This document shows, piece by piece, positions 8,242-17,944 of a DNA stretch of 64,000 bases. Source of the stretch: Methylomonas methanica MC09 (GTDB lineage Bacteria; Pseudomonadota; Gammaproteobacteria; Methylococcales; Methylomonadaceae). The stretch is from the NCBI RefSeq assembly GCF_000214665.1, contig NC_015572.1:2232001-2296000 (forward strand), read 5' to 3'. The notes below the pieces were generated by a model that was not told the DNA's origin, ran no database searches, and saw only the letters and a program-made list of their open reading frames with translations. The translations under genes were made by a program, and so were the position numbers. The number at the start of each line of letters is the position of its first letter. Within the stretch, counting starts at the first letter, position 1.

Positions 8242-9525
8242 ATGACAGAAACCACTATTACCTGCCCGAACTGCAACAGTGCAGTGCCCTTGACGGAGTC
8301 GCTGGCCGCACCGTTAATCGCCGCCACCCGCAAACAGTTCGAAGCCCAACTCAAACAAAAAGACGCCGACATAGCCCGCCGTGAACAAGGTCTGAAGGAA
8401 CAGGAACAACAACTGCTGGACGCCAAACGCAGCCTGGAAGACCAAGTCAAACAACAGGTCGACAAACAGCTACAGGCCGAACGCCGGCGGGTGATTGAAG
8501 AAGAAACCCGCAAAGCCAAGCAAGCGGCGGCGGCCGAGCTGGAGCATAAAAGCCGGGAATTGATGGAGCTGCAAGAGGTGTTGAAGGTGCGAGATGCCAA
8601 ACTGGCCGAAGCGCAAAACGCCCAGGCCGAGCTGATCAAAAAACAGCGCGAACTGGACGATGCCAAGCGCGAATTGGAATTAACGGTGGAGAAACGGGTG
8701 CAGGACAATCTGGCTCAAGTACGCGACCAAGCCAAACGCGAAGCGGAGGAAGGCCTGAAACTGCGGGTGATGGAAAAAGACCAGACTATTGCCGCCATGC
8801 AGCAAAAAATAGCAGAGCTCAAGCAAAAGGCAGAACAAGGCTCGCAACAGTTGCAGGGTGAAGTGCAGGAACTGGAACTGGAGAACCTGCTGCGCGCTAA
8901 ATTCCCGTTTGATGCTATAGAACCGGTCGCCAAGGGCGAATTCGGCGGCGATCTGCTGCAACGCGTGGTCAGCGGGGCAGGGCAGGCCGCCGGCAGCATA
9001 CTGTGGGAAGCCAAACGCACCAAAAACTGGAGCGACGGCTGGTTGGTCAAGTTGCGAGAAGACCAGCGCAACGCCAAGGCCGAACTGGCGGTGCTCGTCA
9101 GCCAAGCTTTGCCGAAAGGGGTCGACAGCTTCGACGTGATAGACGGTATCTGGGTTACCGGCCCGAAAGCCGCTTTGCCGGTCGCCACCATTTTACGCCA
9201 CAGCTTATTGGAAGTCGGCATGGCCCGCCTGGCCGCCGAAGGCCAGCACGGCAAAACCGAGATGGTTTACCAATACTTGACCGGCCCGCGCTTTAGGCAG
9301 CGGGTGGAAGCCATCGTCGAAGCCTTTTCCGCCATGCAGGACGATCTGGACAAGGAACGCAAGGTCATCATGAAGCAATGGGCCAAACGCGAAGCCCAAA
9401 TCGAGCGGGTCATGAATGCTACCGTCGGTATGTACGGCGATTTGCAAGGGATTGCCGGCAAATCGTTGCAGGAGATTGAGGGCTTGGAGATGCGAGCTTT
9501 AGGAATGGATGATGAGGTGGCGTGA
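8242..9525 (+). CDS. DUF2130 domain protein with long coiled coil
   Basis: The 427-residue product begins with a short zinc-finger-like motif TCPNCNS, followed by a highly charged Gln/Glu/Lys/Ala coiled coil (about 25-210) and a compact C-terminal DUF2130 domain (about 215-400) with segments SILWEAKRTKNWSDGW and KEFG-like folds. The domain has a PD-(D/E)xK nuclease-like EAKRTK pattern, which suggests, without proving, nucleic-acid cleavage or binding. The start at 8242 has AGAAGGA nine bases upstream; the longer frame adds residues with no support. It converges with the ATPase gene at 9642. Confidence 0.82.
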   Translation: MTETTITCPNCNSAVPLTESLAAPLIAATRKQFEAQLKQKDADIARREQGLKEQEQQLLDAKRSLEDQVKQQVDKQLQAERRRVIEEETRKAKQAAAAELEHKSRELMELQEVLKVRDAKLAEAQNAQAELIKKQRELDDAKRELELTVEKRVQDNLAQVRDQAKREAEEGLKLRVMEKDQTIAAMQQKIAELKQKAEQGSQQLQGEVQELELENLLRAKFPFDAIEPVAKGEFGGDLLQRVVSGAGQAAGSILWEAKRTKNWSDGWLVKLREDQRNAKAELAVLVSQALPKGVDSFDVIDGIWVTGPKAALPVATILRHSLLEVGMARLAAEGQHGKTEMVYQYLTGPRFRQRVEAIVEAFSAMQDDLDKERKVIMKQWAKREAQIERVMNATVGMYGDLQGIAGKSLQEIEGLEMRALGMDDEVA

Positions 9526-9641
9526 GTGGCTGCCGTGCCTCGGAATACGATTTAAGGTGAGTGGGAGAAAAAACGCTTCCCAGCCCATTCCAAATGAGCA
9601 TCCCGCAAGCTTGAGTTTCAGGGCTAGGGAGCCAACAGAAA

Positions 9642-12179
9642 TCAGCAGCCTTCGATGCCAAAGGCCTGAAGCAAAATTTGTCTTTCTTCCTGATTGAGAT
9701 CCAATAATATGCTTAGATCCTGGCCGCCGGTTTTCAGGAAATCGATGCCGGTGCGTAATATCCTTAACGGCAAGCGTAAGGCTTCCGTACTCTGGCCGGC
9801 GGCCTCCCAGGCCGAAATCCATTGTTCCAGGCTGTCGGGACTCGGCATTTCACCGGAATCTCGATGAATATCGCCTAGGTGCCGGACTAGGGTATCGCCA
9901 AGGAAAGTCGATGCATTATGTTGTTCGAAGACTTGAGCCAATTCAGCAATGCATTGTTTTCGAGCCGCCGGCGCTAAGCTGCTGACAAACATAAAAGTCA
10001 CGATGGCGTTCAACAGTACTTCTTCCGGCTGTATATCCGTAGCCAAACCGGATAAAGCATCGGCGAGTGTTTGAAGACCTTTTTGCCAGCGCCCATCCAT
10101 AAAATCACCCAGTGTGAGCGCGAGTTGTGAGTAGACTATCAAGTCTTGCGGAGCATCTGTTAGGGATATAATAGCCCTAAAATCGCACTCGGCATTTTCG
10201 GTTTTTTCTTTGATGGAATAAACTAACCCCCTGCTATACAAGGAGTTCGCCAATATTTCTGTGGATATCCCCGGAATTTCGATTGCCACTGTGTAGGCGG
10301 CAATTGCGCCGTCCAAATCTCCTACAACTCTCAATGCCGACCCGATGTTGTAGTGAACTTTAGCCGTGTGTTCTGGCGGAATGCCATGCAATTCGACCAC
10401 GCGTTCAAAATCTTTTAACGCCTCTTCAATCTCGCCAGATTCCCCTTTTATCTTTCCTCTTTGTACTAGGGCTATTGCGGTTTGTTCGGGCTCTATACCA
10501 TTCAAATTTACGACACGGCTGTAATCTTCAATCGCTTTTTCAGCCATACCAAGCTTCTCGTGGTAATATCCACGCAAAATGAGCACAACCGAAAGTCGCT
10601 CGTTCGATAATCCCGGTAATGCAGCTATTGTATCCAAAGCATCAATGCTTAATTCAATATGGCCCAATTTGAAATATTGGATAGCCGCCGTCGCGGCGGC
10701 GGCATCTATGACCACTACTGGATATTTATCTATTTCTTTGAATATCTCTTCGAGATACTTCAAACCTAATTCATAATTCCCTTTAGCTAATTCACCGTAA
10801 GCAAGCGCTAATTCCTCGGAATCCTCGGCAACATTTTCGATTCGCGGCATCCAAGTTTCGCGCTGTTCATCATTCAACTCATACCGAAAATCCTCAACCA
10901 ATAACTGAGCGCGCAAATTACCAAAGGCAGAGTTTCTATCGATAGCCGCCTGCAAATAATTGCGTGCCTGACCGCTTTCACCGCAAACCGACAAGCGTTC
11001 GTCGAGTTGATCGCCGTCGTACCAAACCCGTAAAAAGTCCACCAGCAAACGCATAGGACCGGGCGACTGATTTTCCTTGACCTCGACGCAGATACGCATC
11101 AAAGGTTCGGCAATCTCGTACAGCGATTCTCGGCCGCGCTGGGCCGCTTGTACGTAACCCCTGTCGCGCAAATCTTTAAGCTGGCCGGAAACCGATTGTT
11201 GGGTGGTAAATAAGCGGCGGGCGATTTCCTTGACCGGCGTCGGCCGTTCTCGGCTGCACAAAAACTCGACAATCTTGCGCTGCTGCGCCGGCAGCCAGCG
11301 GATGCGCTCCTGATAGTAAGGCGTCATTTCGTCCACCATCTTGGCGAAGGGGTCGACCAAGGCGTCGATATTGTCGCCGGTAATGAATTGCGACAGCACC
11401 AGATAAACCCGGTGATTACCGCCGGACAAGTGGTGCAATGCGCGGACTCTGGATCGGCCGGTGGAGCTGCGCAAAAATGCGGCGGCTTTATCTTGGCGAT
11501 TGAGTTCCGCGATTTTGCCGAGCAATTCAGCGGCTTCTTCGACGGACAGCGTTGCCAGCATCTCAGTCTGAAAAAAGCCGAAGAAGGTACTGTTGCGCTT
11601 GGATACGTCGTCGACCAAACGCTGCGCCGTAGCGACAATGGTCAACACCGGATGCTCCTGAATAAAGGCACGTAGTCTCTGTTGACCAGCTTTGCCCAAG
11701 CCCTCGAACAAGGCGTCCAGATTTTCCAATGCGACCAGCAACGTTTTACCGGTCAGTTTTTCCAATAGCAGACGCGCAAGCAATCGCTCGGCGGCATCGG
11801 CATCCAATTCGTAGATCGGTTCCAGGTCCTCTTCGCTATATATTCCGGGGTAGCGTTTAGCCAACGCCAGATAAATACGCCGTAAAAGCTCTAGCAAACT
11901 GGTGCTGGTTTCGTCTTCGTTCAGCCAAGCAATTTGCAATACCTGTTGCAAGGTAGAGTCCAAACCGACACGGTGAACCAATAGCGTTAGCAAATGGCTT
12001 TTGCCGGTACCGCGCGGACCGACAAACAACAAATGATGCTTATGACCACTGGTAGCGCTTTCTTTGACGCGCTCCACCGCGTCGGCCAGCATGGCGTGAC
12101 GCTGGACGAAAATTGCTTCCAAGTCTTCGGGCGCCGTGCGGCTGGGCGTGAAAACGGACAAAAAGGTTTTATCGTTCAT
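9642..12179 (-). CDS. AAA/STAND-type ATPase with winged helix and TPR-like repeats
   Basis: The 845-residue protein starts with an ATPase module (about 1-300): Walker A GPRGTGKSHLL at about residue 55, a Walker B-like LLVALENLDALF and an LTIVATAQRL sensor segment, resembling Orc/Cdc6- and MNS-type ATPases. A winged helix follows (about 310-375, EIARRLFTTQQSVSGQLKDL), then a long helical part with TPR-like repeats such as AEKAIEDYSRVVNLNGIEP. The start at 12179 is preceded by AAGGA and lies 11 bases after the stop of the second ATPase gene, so they form one operon. Probable cytoplasmic regulator or conflict ATPase acting through protein partners; the function is not known. Confidence 0.7.
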   Translation of the reverse strand: MNDKTFLSVFTPSRTAPEDLEAIFVQRHAMLADAVERVKESATSGHKHHLLFVGPRGTGKSHLLTLLVHRVGLDSTLQQVLQIAWLNEDETSTSLLELLRRIYLALAKRYPGIYSEEDLEPIYELDADAAERLLARLLLEKLTGKTLLVALENLDALFEGLGKAGQQRLRAFIQEHPVLTIVATAQRLVDDVSKRNSTFFGFFQTEMLATLSVEEAAELLGKIAELNRQDKAAAFLRSSTGRSRVRALHHLSGGNHRVYLVLSQFITGDNIDALVDPFAKMVDEMTPYYQERIRWLPAQQRKIVEFLCSRERPTPVKEIARRLFTTQQSVSGQLKDLRDRGYVQAAQRGRESLYEIAEPLMRICVEVKENQSPGPMRLLVDFLRVWYDGDQLDERLSVCGESGQARNYLQAAIDRNSAFGNLRAQLLVEDFRYELNDEQRETWMPRIENVAEDSEELALAYGELAKGNYELGLKYLEEIFKEIDKYPVVVIDAAAATAAIQYFKLGHIELSIDALDTIAALPGLSNERLSVVLILRGYYHEKLGMAEKAIEDYSRVVNLNGIEPEQTAIALVQRGKIKGESGEIEEALKDFERVVELHGIPPEHTAKVHYNIGSALRVVGDLDGAIAAYTVAIEIPGISTEILANSLYSRGLVYSIKEKTENAECDFRAIISLTDAPQDLIVYSQLALTLGDFMDGRWQKGLQTLADALSGLATDIQPEEVLLNAIVTFMFVSSLAPAARKQCIAELAQVFEQHNASTFLGDTLVRHLGDIHRDSGEMPSPDSLEQWISAWEAAGQSTEALRLPLRILRTGIDFLKTGGQDLSILLDLNQEERQILLQAFGIEGC

Positions 12180-12190
12180 ACCGTTTATCC

Positions 12191-13375
12191 TTAAAGTCCG
12201 CGGGATAGCTTCCACCAACGTTGCAACAACGGAAAGCGAAAGCGGTAACGGCCTTGCTCGTCCTTGGCCAAGTAATGATCCTGTTCGACTGCTTTTAACA
12301 ATTTGAGTAATTTTTCCCGGTCGATTGCCAAGCCTTGGCTCTTGAGTTCTCTCAGAACATCGGCAACCGCGACGGGTTCAATGTTTGCCGCCACGCTGTC
12401 CAATAGGCCCAAGACGATATTTTCGGCATCGTTCCCGTAATAGGTCGGTATTCTGTCCCGGTAATGCGTCAGTTCCCACGGATCGTTACTGTCCACCAAT
12501 TGCTTGGTGACTATTTGGCTAACGCCTTCCGATGTCGCTTCCAGTCCGGATAATTTGACGGCCTTGACGATGTGGTGGATGTAAAACGGGAAACCGTCGG
12601 AAAGTTCGGCGATGGTTGCTGCGGCCTTAACGACATCGGCAGATTGAATGTTTTCCCCTGAGATTAATTTGGAAGCCAATTCTTGAGGGAAAGGCGGCTC
12701 CAACACCGGTAGTTCGAAGGCGTATAAATCGTTTAACGGCGAATTGGCATAACCTTGTTGTTTTAAGCTATCGATGACGTGATGAAAACCTATCGACCCG
12801 GTCAAGATCATGCGTAAGCCGTGAGCGCCTAACTCCTGACGTAACGCTCTTAGCGTATCCAGTACTTCCATTGCAACGGTTTGACCTTCGCGTGCGGCGA
12901 TGCTTTGCAGCATCAACGGTACTTCGTCCCACAGCAGCAAAGGCTTTTCACGATGTTGTTCTCGCGCCTCAACCAAATCTTCGATCGATTTGGTCAATAG
13001 AATTTTCCAGGGTGTTTGATCGTTAAAGGCAGGCAATTTAAGTACGCCTTTAATCTCGCTACCGCCTATGGCGGTAAGAAAATCTTTTGCACGACGGGCG
13101 CTCTGTTGTTTTGTCGATAAATAACCATCGATTTCGCGGTAAACGGCTTGAGCAAAATCCATAGCCGAATGGTATTGCTCCAAATCTTGGAAAATCGGTA
13201 CCCAACCGGCTTTGGGCGTCTCACAAAGCTTTTTGATGACGGTCGTTTTGCCGATACGCCGTTCGGCATTGATGCGTATCGATTGCTGTTCCAGCGTTTC
13301 CCAAAGCTGATCGACAACTTGATCGCGGCCTATGATTTCACTTAAATCAATTTGTCCACCGGGGTTTGCTTTCAT
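12191..13375 (-). CDS. P-loop ATPase of the archaeal-ATPase/STAND type
   Basis: The 394-residue protein has SEIIGRDQVVDQLW near the N-terminus, then a Walker A of the form RRIGKTTVIKKL at about residues 40-51, a Walker B LLLWDEVPLML (about 145-155), and an ILTGSIGFHHV sensor strand. The C-terminal 100 residues form a winged-helix-like domain. The layout matches archaeal-type AAA ATPases, which often act as mobile-element or regulatory ATPases. The start at 13375 has GGAGA upstream. It is the first gene of a two-gene operon with the 845-residue ATPase, and the promoter region holds a 48-bp perfect palindrome. Confidence 0.72.
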   Translation of the reverse strand: MKANPGGQIDLSEIIGRDQVVDQLWETLEQQSIRINAERRIGKTTVIKKLCETPKAGWVPIFQDLEQYHSAMDFAQAVYREIDGYLSTKQQSARRAKDFLTAIGGSEIKGVLKLPAFNDQTPWKILLTKSIEDLVEAREQHREKPLLLWDEVPLMLQSIAAREGQTVAMEVLDTLRALRQELGAHGLRMILTGSIGFHHVIDSLKQQGYANSPLNDLYAFELPVLEPPFPQELASKLISGENIQSADVVKAAATIAELSDGFPFYIHHIVKAVKLSGLEATSEGVSQIVTKQLVDSNDPWELTHYRDRIPTYYGNDAENIVLGLLDSVAANIEPVAVADVLRELKSQGLAIDREKLLKLLKAVEQDHYLAKDEQGRYRFRFPLLQRWWKLSRGL

Positions 13376-13419
13376 AGCTATCTCCAGCACAATTACAAAG
13401 TGAATACTTTATCCACGTA

Positions 13420-13467
13420 TAAAACATACGTCAAATTTAACGTACGTTAAATTTGACGTATGTTTTA
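13420..13467. promoter_or_regulatory. 48-bp perfect palindrome upstream of the ATPase operon
   Basis: Bases 13420-13443 are the exact reverse complement of 13444-13467, with no spacer. Each half contains ACGTCAAATTTAACGT or its mirror ACGTTAAATTTGACGT, itself nearly palindromic, the two sharing a central ACGT. It lies 45 bases upstream of the ATPase start at 13375. This suits two adjoining operator sites for a dimeric regulator, possibly autoregulated by the operon. A cruciform-forming site or a mobile-element end are alternatives. Confidence 0.7.
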
Positions 13468-13881
13468 AGGGCTGTTGCTATGCTAATAACGTGTTTACAA
13501 CTTCAGGTGTAATCCCTGCCATTTTAGCTGCACGACACCCGGAGCCGTTTGGATCTGGAAAATTTTGGATAGCTCAACCCAGTATTCCCAAAGAGACGCC
13601 GATACTTAAGGTATATTACAATTTTATTTGTCACGTATTTTCTTGGCCTATCGTTAGCGAAGCAGCTCGGTTTGACTATTCGAAATAATTGATTTTCGGC
13701 GCAGTAGTCTAATCGGTCGGTGAATCGCAAGGGGTATTTGAGTAAGCTGGAGTTTCGAAACTTGGTATAGGCCCGCCCGTGGCTTTCGGCGAATGACAAA
13801 AGTTGAGAGGTGGTCACGTTAATTGCTCCGTGCTACGTCAGCTGCCAATGAACTCGGCAAAAAGAGCGCGCTACGCCTGAG
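13468..13881. other. Intergenic stretch upstream of the ATPase operon
   Basis: There is no well supported gene. A minus-strand frame at 13524-13817 opens with GTG behind a GGAGC and reads TTSQLLSFAESHGRAYTKF, which looks plausible for about 35 residues before its composition degrades. It may be the remnant of a small gene. Confidence 0.35.
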
Positions 13882-16800
13882 TTACTCCTCGCGTATACTC
13901 TCTGTACTCCAAAAATACATCCCAATTACCCCCGGGCTTACTCTAAAGACCAGTTCCTTACCGTCGCGCTTAACCGTCAAAGTTCTTTTCCTAAACCCGA
14001 CCCGGGCCATTTGCTGTTCCAGCGTGAAATGATTGACCACCTCTTGGCCGTCGTAGTGGGTAATGACGTCGCCGACCCGCAGCCCCAATTTTTCAGCTTC
14101 GCAACAAATGCCGGTTACGGTTACCACGCTATGGGTCGGGTTACCGTGGCTGTCCCAGATCGATTGGCTCAGTAAGTTGCCGTTGGCGTCGTAGTCTAGC
14201 GTCCAGCGGCTGATGCCGTTGGCCAGGGTGGCAGGCTGACCGCTTTCGTTCAGCATCTTGATTTCGGTCATTTTGCCGGCAGAATTGTAGCCGATCGACA
14301 GGCTGGCATAACCGTCTGTACTTTTAATTGGTCGGCGTTGGCTGTCGAAAAAACTGAAACCGGTCAAATTGCCTTTGGCATCGTAGGCGTCGGTTTCGGA
14401 TGCATAGCCCTTTTCATTTTGGATCGGCTGGCCGTCTGCTGCAAAATAACTTATCTCGGTCAACAGGCCGAGTGGGTTGTGGCTGAATGTCGTGGACGTA
14501 TGTTGGAGTCCGTTTGCCGGTTGTGGTTGTCCGCTTAAATCGGTTGTACGGATTTGGGTTACCCAACCGTCGGCATTATGGCTAAGGCGATGCAGTGAGA
14601 CGATCTGGTTGGCGGCGGCGCCTTGCAGGGCCGTGTCTACATGCAGCTGGGCGATTTCATCATCGTAACCCGCCGAATTTTTCTTGAATTTGAGAAACAC
14701 GCTACGCATATCCGATAGCAGTAAATACGCTTGGCCAGGCAAAGTGAACTGCAGGGTCCAGATTTGTTGGCCGCTTTTATTGTAGGCGGTTTCACCGCGC
14801 AGGGTGCCATCGGCGTTATAAACGTAATCGAACACGCAGGCCCGCGCATCGAAACCCAGGGTTTGTGCAAGGTTCTGGTAATTGGTGGAATCCGCTTGCA
14901 CGCAGATGTAGGGTAAACCTATTTGTTCTACGCGCAGCACACGCCCTGCGGGGTCCAATTTGAACTGGTAGTAGAGGTAGGGTATATCCCGCTCGCCGAC
15001 TAGCGGGCCGATTCCTCTGGGGCCGCTGGAATCATGCACCATGTCGCGGTAGTTCTCGAAGCGCAGATTGCCGTTAGAGCCGGTTTCGGTGATTAGATAA
15101 AAAGCGCCTATCAGCAGAAACAGCAGTAAAAAAGCCAATTCCCTGAGCGGAATACGGAAACCGGCTGTGTGGTTCGCTGCCGAATTCATGGCTAACAGTT
15201 GGCGCCGGCGCCGGTTGCCGCGGAGCCACTTTTCGCCGCTGACGTACAGCATGGCGGCAAGAATCAGCACGTAACCCAGGTAATTTTTTAGTTCGGTGCC
15301 CGGTGCGTTGTAGGTGTAAAAAGCCAGATAAAAAAACAGCCCGTAAAGTGCGGTACAGATGGTCCAGAATAGTTTGCCGACCCGCAGTTCCTTAGTCAGC
15401 GGCATTGCCAGCCAGCGCATCAAGGTTGTCCAGGCCACCGGGGCGGCCAGCGCCAAGGCAAATGCTATAACAACGCCATTGGCGGCGATAATATTCCACA
15501 GCGAGCTGCTTTCCGTGAACTTTAGCGTGCCGGCCGTCGAGATACCCAGCATGACGGTCCAGCATATCAGCCCGCCCAGCCAAGCATATTTGCCTTGGGA
15601 ACGCCGGATCGCCGTGGAGGTGCGAACGAAACTCTTCTCGGTATCGGTCAGCGTCGAGGCTGTCTGTTCCAGCAGGGCTTCGGCGTCGTCCAGCGGTTTG
15701 CCTTTTTCCAGCAGTAAGTCCGGGTCGTTATTGGCGTCCTGCCAGTGCTGAGCTCGTTCTGAAAGCGTGGTGCGCTGAAACAGCAGGGCAAGATTTTGCT
15801 CTATCCATTCCCGAATCCGCGGCCAATGCTGCAGCAGGGCTTCATGGGCAACGCTGACCACGGCGGCGCCATCGTCGGCTCGGTCGGTAACAAACAAACG
15901 GGCCTGCACAAAGGCGTCGATCAGTGCGGTGGCGGGTGGGTTTTGCGCGAAGGACGCGAGCGGCACATAGCGGCGCAGCGGGGTTTTTTTGTCGATATGG
16001 CCGAATTCCACCACGGCGGACAGCACGGCGGGCAGTTGCTCGCGCATTGGCTTGGGCAGGCTGTCGAATACGGTTTCCGCGCGCTTGGCCAGCGAACCTT
16101 CGACGCCGCCCAGCGAGCGGTAAGCCGCGAAGCTGAGCATGGCATTTTGTCCGCTTAGGTTGAACAGCTCCTGCAAGGTAAATTCCAGCAACGGCAAGGC
16201 GTTGGCGCTATCGATAACGGCGTTATACAGCGTATCGTCCAGCCGGGCGCCCGTGTCCGCATCCTCTTCGAAACGCAGCCCGGCGATGCGCGCCGGTTGG
16301 CGTATCATCTGCAGGATTTCCGCAGCCGACGGCGGCTTAAGATCATAGGTGCCGTTGCCTTCTTTCATGTCCTGTAATGCCGGCAGTTCGGCGCAGCGGT
16401 GGTAAAAATCGCTGCGCAGCGTGGCGATGATCCAGATTTGTCCATCGTTAATCAATGCCGCTAACGCGGCTACGAAGTGGCGGCGTTCGTCGGGCGCGAC
16501 GCTTTGCAGGGTGAACAGTTCTTCAAGTTGATCGACGACCAGTACCAGACGCGTGATGGGTAATGCGGTGAGTTGTTGCTGCTCCTGAAGTTGCTTAGCC
16601 GCTTGGGAAAGTGCCAACTTGATCAGCGGAACCGCAGAGGACGGGCTTTGGCGCAGGGTAGCGGCCAATTCTTTCGGGCTTAAGGCGGAAGACAGTTCCG
16701 GCAAAGCTTGCTCGCGTAATAAAGCGTTTGCGAGACCGTCGAATAGATCGCCGGCGGATTCGGCCGGGCGCATGACGGCGTGCCGCCACAAACCCACCCC

Positions 16801-17631
16801 TTCGATAATGCCGGGTTGGGTCAGGCTGGGTAACACGCCTGCCCGCACCACGGACGATTTACCGATGCCGCTCATGCCGGTTAGCAACACGAACGGACGT
16901 CGTTCGGCGGCCTGATTGCGTAGGGCATTGAGAATGTCTCCGACGGCACGGGTGCGGCCGAAAAAGATCGGGGCGTGATCGAATTCGAACACCTGCAGGC
17001 CGCGAAACGGCGAGCCATTCCATACGGTTTGCGCTGGCTCTGAAACGTCGTTGGTCTCGTTGGCGACTTGCTGCTGGATCAGTTTGCGCAGATGTTGTTC
17101 CAAATAGTCTTCAAACTGTGCGGTGGTGGCGTAGGGATGAAACGCGGCGGTAAAAGAGCCTTCGCTGTCGATGAACCAGCGTTCGATAAACGCATCCAGC
17201 GCATCCTTTTGAGCAAGGCGGGCCAGTACTTCTTCCTTGGTTTTCAAAGGGGTGACGGGATCGGCGGTTTTACGGTAAACCAGGATGCTCGGCGAACCGT
17301 GCTGGCGAAAGGCTTTAATCGCGTCCTCGAATTCGTACTCGGTACCCGAGTTGTAGCGGCTGCCATCCGGTCTGGAGCATTGCTCGGCCGACAAGGGTGT
17401 TCCCAGTCTCGACCAGAGCACGAACACCGCAATATCGGCTTTGGATGCCGCTGGCACCTGAGTTTGAAAATCCGCAGTGGCCAGCAAGGGTTCCTGTTCC
17501 CAAAAAATGCTCTCAAGCGCAATCTTATTGGCGAATTCGGCTTGTAAACGCTTGATGATGTGATGCGTCAGCAAGCGTTCCTCGCCGACATCGCCGGGAG
17601 AGGAAATGAATATCCGCAGGGTTTTATTCAT
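13882..17631 (-). CDS. DUF4062-STAND NTPase-transmembrane-YD-like repeat-PDZ protein
   Basis: This 1249-residue protein begins RIFISSPGDVGEER, the DUF4062 (TIR-like) signature, with the domain covering about 1-100. NGSPFRGLQVFEFDHAPIFF introduces an nSTAND1-type NTPase (about 205-600) with Walker A LTGMSGIGKSS at 250-260 and a Walker B-like LVLVVDQLEELF. After a helical arm come several transmembrane helices (about 690-860), then a periplasmic or lumenal section of YD/RHS-like repeats (for example YDANGNLLSQSIWDSHG) and a C-terminal PDZ domain with GLRVGDVITHYDGQEV. STAND proteins act as switches sensing invaders or stress. The start at 17631 puts DUF4062 at the N-terminus; the longer frame adds 26 residues. 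Confidence 0.8.
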   Translation of the reverse strand: MNKTLRIFISSPGDVGEERLLTHHIIKRLQAEFANKIALESIFWEQEPLLATADFQTQVPAASKADIAVFVLWSRLGTPLSAEQCSRPDGSRYNSGTEYEFEDAIKAFRQHGSPSILVYRKTADPVTPLKTKEEVLARLAQKDALDAFIERWFIDSEGSFTAAFHPYATTAQFEDYLEQHLRKLIQQQVANETNDVSEPAQTVWNGSPFRGLQVFEFDHAPIFFGRTRAVGDILNALRNQAAERRPFVLLTGMSGIGKSSVVRAGVLPSLTQPGIIEGVGLWRHAVMRPAESAGDLFDGLANALLREQALPELSSALSPKELAATLRQSPSSAVPLIKLALSQAAKQLQEQQQLTALPITRLVLVVDQLEELFTLQSVAPDERRHFVAALAALINDGQIWIIATLRSDFYHRCAELPALQDMKEGNGTYDLKPPSAAEILQMIRQPARIAGLRFEEDADTGARLDDTLYNAVIDSANALPLLEFTLQELFNLSGQNAMLSFAAYRSLGGVEGSLAKRAETVFDSLPKPMREQLPAVLSAVVEFGHIDKKTPLRRYVPLASFAQNPPATALIDAFVQARLFVTDRADDGAAVVSVAHEALLQHWPRIREWIEQNLALLFQRTTLSERAQHWQDANNDPDLLLEKGKPLDDAEALLEQTASTLTDTEKSFVRTSTAIRRSQGKYAWLGGLICWTVMLGISTAGTLKFTESSSLWNIIAANGVVIAFALALAAPVAWTTLMRWLAMPLTKELRVGKLFWTICTALYGLFFYLAFYTYNAPGTELKNYLGYVLILAAMLYVSGEKWLRGNRRRRQLLAMNSAANHTAGFRIPLRELAFLLLFLLIGAFYLITETGSNGNLRFENYRDMVHDSSGPRGIGPLVGERDIPYLYYQFKLDPAGRVLRVEQIGLPYICVQADSTNYQNLAQTLGFDARACVFDYVYNADGTLRGETAYNKSGQQIWTLQFTLPGQAYLLLSDMRSVFLKFKKNSAGYDDEIAQLHVDTALQGAAANQIVSLHRLSHNADGWVTQIRTTDLSGQPQPANGLQHTSTTFSHNPLGLLTEISYFAADGQPIQNEKGYASETDAYDAKGNLTGFSFFDSQRRPIKSTDGYASLSIGYNSAGKMTEIKMLNESGQPATLANGISRWTLDYDANGNLLSQSIWDSHGNPTHSVVTVTGICCEAEKLGLRVGDVITHYDGQEVVNHFTLEQQMARVGFRKRTLTVKRDGKELVFRVSPGVIGMYFWSTESIREE

Positions 17632-17944
17632 ATTGAAAACGTCGCCTGATTGTATTGGTTTAGTTCGTTCACCTACTATAACAAGCCCTAGCCAGACCTT
17701 GCGACTCATTTAAGCCGTTCGCCGCAGCTGCTGGGTGACGCCTCAAACTAGAGGCGCGCCTTTATGTGCTACGCCGCTGGCTGAAATCGTTCAACTGGCA
17801 TTTACCTAAATGACAAACTGGCTGCCGAGCCGCTTATTTGTGGAAGTCAAAGAACGCTTGAACCCGATTGACGGGGATTAATGCGACCGAGTTTGGCTGC
17901 CATGGTAGCGGGGCTATTGAGTTCGGTTTTTCTAAATAAGCCCG
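17632..17944. other. Gene-free stretch
   Basis: I see no supported gene in these 313 bases. A short hairpin CGCCTC/GAGGCG (17739-17756) lies within it, without a T run. Confidence 0.35.

Noticed and set aside
13491..13688. 65-residue plus-strand frame between the ATPase operon and the STAND gene
   Set aside because: No ribosome site, no motif, and it opposes an equally weak frame on the other strand.
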